Shown here in pieces: positions 56,282 to 64,000 of a stretch of 64,000 bases of DNA. Made by a program: the position numbers and the translations under genes. Below the pieces are notes generated by a model. The model was not told where the DNA came from and made no database searches. It worked only from the letters and a program-made list of their open reading frames with translations. This DNA is from Butyrivibrio sp. (lineage in GTDB: Bacteria; Bacillota; Clostridia; Lachnospirales; Lachnospiraceae). Position 1 is the first letter of the stretch. The number at the start of each line of letters is the position of its first letter. Location of the stretch: positions 1-64,000 of the forward strand of contig SVGC01000016.1 of NCBI GenBank assembly GCA_015056495.1, in the 5' to 3' direction.

Positions 56282-57172
56282 TTAAAGTGCAATTCCAAGT
56301 AGATCAATTACGAAACCAAAAACAGTACCAATAATGTAAAGCATAATGGTAATGTTTATATTCTCCTTAAGCTTTGGATTGACTCTAAAGAGTACCAATA
56401 GTCCAATTCCAGCGCCAACTAACAGTCCTGACATCATAGAACCGAATGTGATCATACCTTCCAGATATAACTCGGTAATGATGATAGATGCAGCACAGTT
56501 AGGTATCAGTCCGATGACACCTGCAAGTATGTGTGAAAGAATAGGCGCATTGGATAAGATTCCAGAAAGAGTATCTTCTCCAATGAAAGCAATTAAAAGG
56601 TTAAGCACAAAAGTAATTACAATTATGTAAAGAAAGATGTGAAGAGTATGGACTAAAGCAGATTTGATGATACCTGAATTAGATTCATCTTCTTCGCAGT
56701 GACAGTGCTCTTTTTCACATAGTGCATCAATCTGAAGCGGATCATTCTCAGACATATTTTTTCTCTTATGATATCTGTGGATGATAAAGTCGATTGCAAA
56801 ACCTGCAATAATACCGATTACAGCCTTGATAAGAAGTGTGCAGAGCATCATTCCTACAGGCATCTGAGCAGAGATCAGAAGAGGAAGCATTTCATCTGAT
56901 GTTGAAAGATAAATTGCTATAAGTGTTCCAAGGGTTATGACTCTTCCTGCGTAGAGATTAGAAGCTGCTGCAGAGAAACCACACTGAGGAATAGCACCAA
57001 GCAAACCTCCGAATAAAGGACCAAAGTGTCCTGATTTCTCAACAAGCTCCTGGGTATGTTCTCCTGCATGGTGTTCCAAAAGCTCCATGAGAAGATATGT
57101 TACAAACAGGAATGGTAAGATCTTGATCGCATCAATACCTGTATCTATCACTACATCTAATAACATTTCCAT
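56282..57172 (-). CDS. Putative metal (manganese-type) exporter, ArsP_2/DUF2899-like
   Basis: 296 aa from ATG 57172 (TTGGAG upstream). About ten hydrophobic helices in two halves with repeated motifs GLLGAIPQCGFSAAASNLY and GVIGLIPNCAASIIITELY, joined by a cytosolic loop with the metal-binding run CEKEHCHCEEDE. The family is annotated as a putative heavy-metal/manganese transporter. Co-transcribed with the Fur-family gene. Confidence 0.85.
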   Translation of the reverse strand: MEMLLDVVIDTGIDAIKILPFLFVTYLLMELLEHHAGEHTQELVEKSGHFGPLFGGLLGAIPQCGFSAAASNLYAGRVITLGTLIAIYLSTSDEMLPLLISAQMPVGMMLCTLLIKAVIGIIAGFAIDFIIHRYHKRKNMSENDPLQIDALCEKEHCHCEEDESNSGIIKSALVHTLHIFLYIIVITFVLNLLIAFIGEDTLSGILSNAPILSHILAGVIGLIPNCAASIIITELYLEGMITFGSMMSGLLVGAGIGLLVLFRVNPKLKENINITIMLYIIGTVFGFVIDLLGIAL

Positions 57173-57228
57173 AAATACTCCAATCTCAGATTTTTTATCT
57201 GGGGAAAATAATAACAGAAACAAAATGC

Positions 57229-57249
57229 AAATGCAAACTATTTGCATTT
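57229..57249. promoter_or_regulatory. Fur-family operator upstream of the metal transporter
   Basis: Perfect inverted repeat, AAATGCAAA and TTTGCATTT with a CTA spacer, 57 bp upstream of the transporter start. Extra TGCAAA half-sites flank it (57226 and 57258), as in overlapping Fur dimer sites. Confidence 0.78.
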
Positions 57250-57278
57250 AAATTTTTTGCAAAAAAAATATCAGAGAA

Positions 57279-57348
57279 GCAGGTGATGGGAATCGAACCC
57301 ACGTATCCAGCTTGGAAGGCTGGTGTTCTACCATTGAACTACACCTGC
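57279..57348 (-). tRNA. tRNA-Gly (anticodon UCC)
   Basis: 70-nt cloverleaf on the minus strand: acceptor GCAGGTG/CACCTGC, D-arm GTTC/GAAC, anticodon loop CTTCCAA with anticodon TCC, T-loop TTCGATT. CCA is not encoded. It reads GGA and GGG. Confidence 0.96.
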
Positions 57349-57492
57349 ATAGGTCTGACAATGAGTTATTTTACTCACTTTAAATAAAACTGTCAAGAGT
57401 TTGTGAACACATTAGTAATTTTAGGTAATTTTAAGGTTCAAATGTGATAAAGAATAGAGCGCTTAATTATAAGAAAAATTATAGGAGTTGAT

Positions 57493-59013
57493 ATGGGCCT
57501 AGTAAAAGAAAAACTAAAGAATATCAAAGATAAGGTAAAGGGGCTGTCAAAACCAAAGAAAATTCTGGCAGTGGTCATTATCGTAGCAATAATCTGTGGC
57601 GCATCTTTTGGAACATATTATTTTGTTACGAGTAGCAATTCATCTGGTGATCACATGATGGGCGGTATGGGTTTTGAAGAAATGTCCACGATGGAAGGCA
57701 ATGTGATCACTGCCAGTGGAACAACAACCATGGGCATGGTTACAGAGACTTTTGATGTAGATTCCCTAGAGACAGAATTAGAAATAGAAGAAGTGTATCT
57801 GAATAATGGGGATGAAGTCGCTGAAGGCGATAAGATCTTGAAGATATCCGAAGAGAGTCTGGAAAAAGCAAGAACAGAACTTGAACAGGCGGCTCTTGAA
57901 GCTGAGTACGCATATCGGCTCGGCGTGATCACTAATCAGGAGTCACTTATAACTGCTCAGAGTACTTATGATACAGCGAGTGTAAATGCACAATACGCTG
58001 AGAATGATTATAACGATGCAGTGTTACAGGCACAGGAGACTGTGGATGATCTTCAGGCGCAGGTCGATGAAGCGCAGGAATTGGTTGATGAATACACAGA
58101 TGCCATTGCTAATAATACTTACTATACAGAATATGATGTGGAGAATCTCAAAAATACGGCATATGAGAATTTTGCTCTGCTTATGCAGCTGTATGAAGAA
58201 TGGGAGATAGATGATAGTTCAACAAGCTCAGGCAATTCTTCAGGCAGTTCATCAGGCAGTTCATCAGGAGGTTCATCCGGTGGCTCATCAGGAACTACAT
58301 ATTCCAATTCTTTATCTTCTATATATAGTGCATTTGCATCTGAGGTAGAAGAAGAGGAGCAGGAATACGAAACGGCTCTGGAAAGCTATGAAGAGGCAAT
58401 GGAAACAGCTCAGAGCAATCTGACAAAAGCACAGGCCAACCTTGAAAAACTTACGGCACAGCTCGAACAGGCTAAAGTAGCCTATGATGATGCTGTTACT
58501 TCAGCAAAATCTACCTATACAGAGACTGTAGCTGCTCAGGAAACAGCAGAGGACACTTATAACACATCAGTTGATAAGGCCAATGAAGAACTGGAAACAT
58601 TGAAGGATGCAATGGAAGATGCCCAGGATAATCTTGAAGCTTTTGAAACAGCCATAAGTGACGGTTATATGTACACAACTACTGCAGGAACCATCATGAT
58701 GGTCAACGTAAAAGAAAATGAGAGTCTTGCAGCTGACAGCATAGTTATCGCATATACAGATTCAACAACAATTTCTGTTGCTGCTTCTGTAGACCAGCAG
58801 TACATATCACAGCTCAGCATTGGACAGAGTGCTTCAGTTGTATTTAGCGAATATGGAACTTATGAAGGTACTATCGTTTCAATAAATCCTGCAACTCAGT
58901 CAAGCAGCAGATCTTCAGTGACATATACAGTAACAGTTTCACTGGATGGAGATGTAAGCCAGTTATCTCAGAACTTATCTGCAACAGTTTATTTTACGGT
59001 AGAGGAGGAATAA
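57493..59013 (+). CDS. HlyD/MacA-like efflux adaptor 1
   Basis: 506 aa. Cytosolic basic N-terminus, one transmembrane helix (about 24-46), short M/G-rich stretch (54-66), lipoyl half LEIEEVYLNNGDEVAEGDKIL, long coiled-coil hairpin (about 130-400) interrupted by a Gly/Ser linker at 242-270, second lipoyl half, and a C-terminal beta-barrel (VDQQYISQLSIGQSASVVF). It should link the permease to the wall side. First of three adaptor genes in a row. ATG behind TAGGAG. Confidence 0.85.
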   Translation: MGLVKEKLKNIKDKVKGLSKPKKILAVVIIVAIICGASFGTYYFVTSSNSSGDHMMGGMGFEEMSTMEGNVITASGTTTMGMVTETFDVDSLETELEIEEVYLNNGDEVAEGDKILKISEESLEKARTELEQAALEAEYAYRLGVITNQESLITAQSTYDTASVNAQYAENDYNDAVLQAQETVDDLQAQVDEAQELVDEYTDAIANNTYYTEYDVENLKNTAYENFALLMQLYEEWEIDDSSTSSGNSSGSSSGSSSGGSSGGSSGTTYSNSLSSIYSAFASEVEEEEQEYETALESYEEAMETAQSNLTKAQANLEKLTAQLEQAKVAYDDAVTSAKSTYTETVAAQETAEDTYNTSVDKANEELETLKDAMEDAQDNLEAFETAISDGYMYTTTAGTIMMVNVKENESLAADSIVIAYTDSTTISVAASVDQQYISQLSIGQSASVVFSEYGTYEGTIVSINPATQSSSRSSVTYTVTVSLDGDVSQLSQNLSATVYFTVEEE

Positions 59014-59017
59014 ATAG

Positions 59018-60823
59018 TTGAAACAGAAGCTTAAAAGAAAACTAAAGAATAGAAAATTTATGGTTCGATTCCTTCTCATAGCCGTAGTAGTTCTGGCTTT
59101 AGTATCTCTTTCATTGTACAAGCTTATTATTGAACCGCTGCAGAGTGCAGATACCTATGTATATAAAGAAGTAACAGTTGAAAGAGGTGATCTGGTCCTT
59201 GGAATAATGGAAAGTGGATCAGTTGAACTGGCAATATCGGAACTTGATTATGATCTGGTAATTGAAACAGATGATGATGAAGATGATGACGACGACGATG
59301 ACGATGATGATGATGATGACGAGAGCAGTAAATATCTTGAAATAGAAGAAGTCTACGTCGCACAGGGACAGAGGATAACCGAAGGAGAAGCATTATTTAA
59401 GCTGACAGATGAAAGCGTAGAATCTGTTAAACGAATCCTTACCTCTAATCAGACAGATGCGACTATAGCACTTGCAGAAGCACAGGAAGCCTATAGTACT
59501 GGAGCATTGGAAGCATCTAACACACAGACTGAGACCAATGTGACAGCGGCTAATGCAGCTACTCTGTATAATGCGACAATTGCAGAACTTGAAGCAACAA
59601 TCACTGCATATCAGGGAGATATTGAAGCTTTGACAGCAGAGATCCAGAAGTATCAGGAAAAACTGGTGGACGAAGATCTTCTGGAATCATTGGAAGAAGC
59701 AAGACTCGAACTGGTAGCAGCACAAAATGTATTTAATGATACAGACGTATCAAATTTTGGAGCCTATACCTCTAATCTTGCTGATCTTAATACAGCACAA
59801 AGTGCGTATGACAGCATAGTAGAGGAAATGGAAGGTTATCAGGACATAATTGATACAGACCAGGAACAGATAGAGACAGACAATGAAGCGATAGCCAAGG
59901 CTCAGGCAGAACTGCTGGTCAAACAGCAGGAAGCTCAAAATACATATGATTCATCAGTGTTAAATGGAGAGCTGTCAGGAGATGTTTATTCATACTCCGT
60001 AAGCTCATTGGAAGAAGCGGTAACAGAAGCACAGACTGCACTTGATGAAGCACAGGCAGCTCTGGATGAATTCAATGCTTTTGTTGGTGATGATGGAATC
60101 ATATATTCGAATGGATCAGGTCTGGTGACGGCGGTTAACTATGAAGCGGGAGATGAACTTACTACAACAGGAGCAATGGTTACTTATACTGAATCAGATG
60201 ATTATTCAGTATCGATAGATGTATCAGAAGAAGATATATCTACGATCAAAGTCGGAGATTCTGTAGATATTGTTTTTTCAGCATATGAGGATGAAACATA
60301 CGAAGGCAGTGTATCAGCTATTACAACTACAGCCAGTGACAATCATTCAACAACAGTCTCATATACTGTGACAATAGATATTCTTGGAGATACAACGGCT
60401 CTATACGGAGGAATGACAGCAGATGTAACATTCGTGTCTGATTCTGTATCAGATGTTTTATATGTATCTGACCAGGCAATTGTATACGACGGAGATGATG
60501 CATATGTATATCAGCTTGTTAATGGAGAGTATACATTAGTGCCTGTAGAAGTTGGATTTACTAATGGATCAGAAATAGAGATAACAAGCGGACTTAACGA
60601 AGGAGACACTATTTATATCGCAAGCAAGATCAGTTCTTCAAGCAGCGTGAGTGAACTCAAAGATACTTCCGATGCAAGTCAGGATTCATCTGGTGGTGAC
60701 AATACTCAGACAGAGACAGGAAGCGGAGAATCAGGAATGCCATCAGGAGGAGGTATGCCTTCAGGAGATTCAATGCCTTCAGGTGGTGGAATGCCAAGTG
60801 GTGGAGGCCCGGGAGGAAACTGA
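59018..60823 (+). CDS. HlyD/MacA-like efflux adaptor 2 with poly-Asp insertion
   Basis: 601 aa; TTG start 59018 with AGAGGAGG upstream, 4 nt after the previous stop. Transmembrane helix about 17-37. Between the first beta strand and the lipoyl half LEIEEVYVAQGQRITEG lies an acidic run (D3-E-D13-E, residues about 86-103). Coiled coil (about 140-360), barrel domain, a C-terminal MacA-like domain, and a tail with four MPSGG/MPSGD repeats (about 570-601). Confidence 0.85.
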   Translation: MKQKLKRKLKNRKFMVRFLLIAVVVLALVSLSLYKLIIEPLQSADTYVYKEVTVERGDLVLGIMESGSVELAISELDYDLVIETDDDEDDDDDDDDDDDDDESSKYLEIEEVYVAQGQRITEGEALFKLTDESVESVKRILTSNQTDATIALAEAQEAYSTGALEASNTQTETNVTAANAATLYNATIAELEATITAYQGDIEALTAEIQKYQEKLVDEDLLESLEEARLELVAAQNVFNDTDVSNFGAYTSNLADLNTAQSAYDSIVEEMEGYQDIIDTDQEQIETDNEAIAKAQAELLVKQQEAQNTYDSSVLNGELSGDVYSYSVSSLEEAVTEAQTALDEAQAALDEFNAFVGDDGIIYSNGSGLVTAVNYEAGDELTTTGAMVTYTESDDYSVSIDVSEEDISTIKVGDSVDIVFSAYEDETYEGSVSAITTTASDNHSTTVSYTVTIDILGDTTALYGGMTADVTFVSDSVSDVLYVSDQAIVYDGDDAYVYQLVNGEYTLVPVEVGFTNGSEIEITSGLNEGDTIYIASKISSSSSVSELKDTSDASQDSSGGDNTQTETGSGESGMPSGGGMPSGDSMPSGGGMPSGGGPGGN

Positions 60824-60859
60824 TAGATTATTGCATTTCTAGGAAAGAAAGAGGATGAC

Positions 60860-62536
60860 ATGGAATCAAAAAAAGATTTTTTCCGAAAAAAGATAGATTC
60901 TCTGAAAAAATGGACAATAAACAATAAGAAGATAGCGGCAATAGTATATTCTGCAGTTGCAGTACTGATGATCCTGATCATAGTTGTATGTGCGGTCAAT
61001 AGTAGTTCCGGCAGCAGCGTTTCTACTTATAAGGAAGAAACAGTTGCCTATGGAGCTCTTACAGTTGGTATAACGGCTGAAGGAACAATAACAATAGGAA
61101 CTTCCACACAAACGCTGGATATAGATATAAGTGCTTACTCAGGAGAAGGCGATTTTTCCTGGGGCGGCATGGGACAGATGGGTGGACAGACTCAGAGTAC
61201 AACAACATCGTCTGATGATGAAGATGATCGAGTACTGGATGTCGAAGCTGTATATGTAAGTGTTGGTCAGGAAGTAACTGAAGGTGAAGCGATCGCAAGA
61301 CTTACAGAAGATAGCGTAACAAGTATCAAGGCAGAACTAGAGGCAGACGTTGCAGATGCTCAGAATACGTATGATCAGACAGTTGCCGATCAGACATTGA
61401 CTGATCAGAGCGCTGAAGCATCCTATGCCATCAACGTATTATATGGAGACTATGCGCAAAGCGAATATGATGCAACGGTTTTAAACCTGCAAAATGCAGT
61501 TGATTCAGCACAGGATGATCTTACAGATGCGCAGGAAGAACTTACAGAACTGACAGAGCAGCTTGAAGAAGATCAGACCAATCTGCCTATATATCAGAAA
61601 GTATTGGAAAATGCTGAATATACTGCCAATAACATTGATAAGTATACAGAGATGTATGGCTGGCTTACTGCAGAAGAAGCAAGAGAAGATGCACAGGACA
61701 ATGTGGAGGCTCTTGAGGATGAGATAGAGAGCCTTGAGACTCAGATAGAGGAGCAGGAGACCAAGATCAAGGAACTTGAAATAGCGCTTATATCTGCGCA
61801 GAAGGCATATGACCTTGGAGTAATAGAGGCACAGGCAACTTATGAAAAAGAAATGCTCTATTACAACAATGCAGATGAATATAAAGAAGTAACACTTCTT
61901 CAAAGCGCACTTACTACCCAGCAGGCCCTCGATGATCTCGAAGAGGCACAGGAAAAACTGGATGAGTTCAACACATACATTGTAGATAACGAAATCATAG
62001 CAGCGTATAGTGGTGTAATTTCTTCTCTGTCAATAGCGGCAGGAGATGAGCTTTATTCTGATTCAGAGATCATAACAGTAAATGATTATGATGATGTAAC
62101 TGTAACTGTGGATGTAAGTGAAGATGATATAGCTCAGACAACACTTGGTTCAGAAGCCAAAGTAAATGTAAGCGCATTCCCGGATGTGACTTTCGATGCA
62201 ACAGTAACCGACATAGGCGATGCTACTTATAACAGTAGTACCGGAGAGACTACATATGCAGTAACTGTTACATTATCCGGTGATATGACTGAGCTCTACG
62301 ATGGTATGACAGCAGAAGTTACATTCATAACAGAAGATGTAGAAGAAGTTCTTTATATTTCAAATAGGGCAGTAACAAGAGAAGACGGCGTCTCATATGT
62401 CAAAGTAAAAGAAAATGGAAATATAGTAACTAAAGAAATTACTACAGGTTTCTCAGATGGTACATACGTACAGGTAGTAGAAGGACTTAGTGAAGGAGAC
62501 ATAGTAGTTATAGAAAGTCAGGTGGATAGCAATTGA
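60860..62536 (+). CDS. HlyD/MacA-like efflux adaptor 3
   Basis: 558 aa. Transmembrane helix about 23-46. At the site of adaptor 2's acidic run it has a Gly/Met patch (SWGGMGQMGGQT) then SDDEDDR, leading into LDVEAVYVSVGQEVTEGEAI. Long acidic coiled coil (about 150-370) and barrel. ATG behind AAGAGG. The stop overlaps the permease start (TTGA). Confidence 0.85.
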   Translation: MESKKDFFRKKIDSLKKWTINNKKIAAIVYSAVAVLMILIIVVCAVNSSSGSSVSTYKEETVAYGALTVGITAEGTITIGTSTQTLDIDISAYSGEGDFSWGGMGQMGGQTQSTTTSSDDEDDRVLDVEAVYVSVGQEVTEGEAIARLTEDSVTSIKAELEADVADAQNTYDQTVADQTLTDQSAEASYAINVLYGDYAQSEYDATVLNLQNAVDSAQDDLTDAQEELTELTEQLEEDQTNLPIYQKVLENAEYTANNIDKYTEMYGWLTAEEAREDAQDNVEALEDEIESLETQIEEQETKIKELEIALISAQKAYDLGVIEAQATYEKEMLYYNNADEYKEVTLLQSALTTQQALDDLEEAQEKLDEFNTYIVDNEIIAAYSGVISSLSIAAGDELYSDSEIITVNDYDDVTVTVDVSEDDIAQTTLGSEAKVNVSAFPDVTFDATVTDIGDATYNSSTGETTYAVTVTLSGDMTELYDGMTAEVTFITEDVEEVLYISNRAVTREDGVSYVKVKENGNIVTKEITTGFSDGTYVQVVEGLSEGDIVVIESQVDSN

Positions 62537-63831
62537 GATTATCAGAGATTTTTAAATTAGTATGGCTAAATTTATCCCAGAATAAGTCCAAGGTACTACT
62601 TACCAGTTTTGGTATCGTAGTTGGTGCAGCAACTATCATGCTGGTAATAGCAATTGGTACCGGTGGCCGAGAAGAAGTAGCAGAGCAGTTCAAAAATCTG
62701 AATGCAGGTGCGATCGACATTACCTATGATTCATCCAGCTCAACATCAGAGCAGAGCGGCTTTGGTGGAGGAATGGGTAGCATGGGCGGTGGCGGTGGTC
62801 AGATGCCTGGAGGCGGAGGAATGGGAGGCATGGGCAGCAGCCAGAGAGCCGGCCAGGAAACAGTCACATTGACAGCTGATGATATGGATGACCTTGTTAC
62901 ATTTGTTCCGGGTATCAGCGATGCCACAATGTCTTTTTCAACCACCTCAACAGTAGATGGTGGTGAACTTGATGAAAGTACAAGCTATACAATAGCAGGT
63001 GTCAAATACAACTATGCAACCATGTCCAACCTAGAGATGGCTATTGGTGAATTTTTTTCAGAGGATGATGATACCTACAAAAATAAGTATTGCGTATTGG
63101 GATATGACGTAGCAAAAGAGATATTTGGAAGTGTATATGATGCTTATGATGAGACAGTCTACATCGATGACAGACCATATAAAGTTATTGGTGTAATAGA
63201 AGAGATAGGAAGCGTTGCCTCAGGAATAAGCCCGGATACAGCAATATTTGTTCCTTATGAAACAGGTATCAAGTATCTGACAGGTAGTAATGTAAGTCCA
63301 ACGATCACTGTTGTAGCTGAAGATACAGATGAAGTAGATACGATCAAGACTTATATAGAGCAGGTTTTATCAGAGTCATATCCAAATGCAGAGTTTACCA
63401 TCTCTGATGCTGGAACCAAGATGGAAGCTGCTAATCAGTCTAACAGAACCCTTACATTACTACTCATTGCAATGGCAGCTATCGTATTTGTAGTTGGTGG
63501 TATCGGAATCATGAACGTTCTGTTTGTATCTGTCAAAGAAAGAACCAATGAGATAGGTATATTAAAGGCTATAGGCTGCAGCAGAAAAGATATTTTGTTT
63601 GAATTCCTGTTAGAAGCCAGCTGCATGAGTTTTATAGGATCCATAGTCGGAATAATCTGTGCCCTTGGAATAACGCCTATATTGGAGAGCTTTAGCATGA
63701 GAGTGTCGCTGTCAATAGGTGGAGCTGTGTTATCTCTTGTATTTGGCGTCCTTACAGGTACGCTGTTTGGATTCTACCCGGCATATAAGGCATCAAGACT
63801 CATTCCTGTTGTAGCACTTAATCAGGAATAA
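62533..63831 (+). CDS. MacB-like ABC transporter permease (FtsX family)
   Basis: 432 aa from TTG 62533. MacB core: helix 1 (about 17-40, GIVVGAATIMLVIAIG), a large extracellular domain (to about 310), then three helices with ERTNEIGILKAIGCSRKDI between the second and third. It lacks the ATPase domain fused in E. coli MacB. A Gly/Met-rich insertion of about 30 residues (76-106) interrupts the start of the extracellular domain. The ATPase is not in the window. Confidence 0.9.
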   Translation: MRLSEIFKLVWLNLSQNKSKVLLTSFGIVVGAATIMLVIAIGTGGREEVAEQFKNLNAGAIDITYDSSSSTSEQSGFGGGMGSMGGGGGQMPGGGGMGGMGSSQRAGQETVTLTADDMDDLVTFVPGISDATMSFSTTSTVDGGELDESTSYTIAGVKYNYATMSNLEMAIGEFFSEDDDTYKNKYCVLGYDVAKEIFGSVYDAYDETVYIDDRPYKVIGVIEEIGSVASGISPDTAIFVPYETGIKYLTGSNVSPTITVVAEDTDEVDTIKTYIEQVLSESYPNAEFTISDAGTKMEAANQSNRTLTLLLIAMAAIVFVVGGIGIMNVLFVSVKERTNEIGILKAIGCSRKDILFEFLLEASCMSFIGSIVGIICALGITPILESFSMRVSLSIGGAVLSLVFGVLTGTLFGFYPAYKASRLIPVVALNQE

Positions 63832-63869
63832 CACGCTATTAACTATAAATTGTGATAAAGGATGAGAAA

Positions 63870-64000
63870 ATGGGACAGTCACAAGAAAATAATAACGGAA
63901 CGAAAATAACAGAAAAAAAGAAAAGGGAAACTTCTGCTGAGAAAAAGGCAATGATAAGCGAAGATGTAGCTCTTGGAGATATTGCCTCGGATAAGATATT
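63870..64000 (+). CDS. Start of an unidentified protein (partial)
   Basis: ATG 63870 behind AAAGGATGAG; 43 codons to the window end. The N-terminus is charged and low in hydrophobics (MGQSQENNNGTKITEKKK, later SEDVALGDIASDKI). No signal peptide or Walker motif yet. By position it may be the missing ABC ATPase with an N-terminal extension, or another accessory protein. Confidence 0.65.
   Translation, partial: MGQSQENNNGTKITEKKKRETSAEKKAMISEDVALGDIASDKI

Noticed and set aside
59271-59325. Poly-Asp run as a sequencing or frameshift artefact
   Set aside because: Codons alternate GAT and GAC, the frame is kept on both sides, and adaptor 3 has an acidic patch at the same place.

Overview
The window is about 64 kb of an AT-rich, low-GC Gram-positive genome centred on its chromosomal replication origin. 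Gene content points to Lachnospiraceae, most likely a Butyrivibrio or Pseudobutyrivibrio type rumen/gut anaerobe: a DUF3881 protein, the parA-parB-DUF4446-serS order, reverse rubrerythrin with PerR, a tryptophan T-box, GH51 and GH43 plant-fibre enzymes, and a VTC/DUF4956 pair. The genus is an inference from gene order and protein style; no database search was possible.

Layout. (1) 1-1.7 kb: the 5' part of an S51 peptidase-like gene running into a 22-23 bp tandem repeat at the window edge, tRNA-Arg(CCU), and a DUF3881 protein. (2) 1.8-12.9 kb, minus strand: serS, DUF4446, parB, parA, a parS cluster, rsmG, mnmG, mnmE, jag, yidC, yidD, rnpA, rpmH. (3) 12.9-15.07 kb: bipartite oriC with DnaA boxes on both sides of dnaA. 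(4) 13.4-23.6 kb, plus strand: dnaA, dnaN, an S4-domain protein, recF, gyrB, gyrA and a GGDEF-domain protein overlapping gyrA. (5) 23.6-28.7 kb: trpD-C-F-B-A behind a strong promoter and a Trp T-box; trpE and trpG are absent. (6) 28.7-41.2 kb: AEC transporter, exonuclease III, an SGNH-like protein, a Q/N-rich membrane protein, an MBOAT acyltransferase, GH51, a hydrolase, luxS, a TSCPD protein, murG and GH43. (7) 41.2-49.2 kb: reverse rubrerythrin and PerR with a Per box, an RpiR regulator, MTA/SAH nucleosidase, a two-component system, a pseudouridine synthase, an O-antigen-ligase-like protein and an unknown. (8) 49.2-57.3 kb: VTC plus DUF4956, a second two-component system, two low-complexity lipoproteins, a DUF3810 metallopeptidase, a Fur-family regulator with a metal exporter under a palindromic operator, and tRNA-Gly(UCC). 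(9) 57.4-64 kb: an operon of three consecutive HlyD/MacA-like adaptors, a MacB/FtsX-like permease and the start of another gene.

Two families of structured intergenic repeats run through the window. R1 is a near-perfect 70 bp palindrome (28618-28687, 50741-50810, degenerate at 37909-37967) whose arms differ between copies in a mostly compensated way. R2 is a GC-rich, multi-hairpin element of about 130 bp (1817-1946, 41090-41225, with a fragment at 50812-50830 abutting an R1 copy) whose distal hairpin is kept although its sequence differs. These repeats, and the three-adaptor export operon with acidic and Met/Gly-rich insertions, are the parts least explained by standard annotation.
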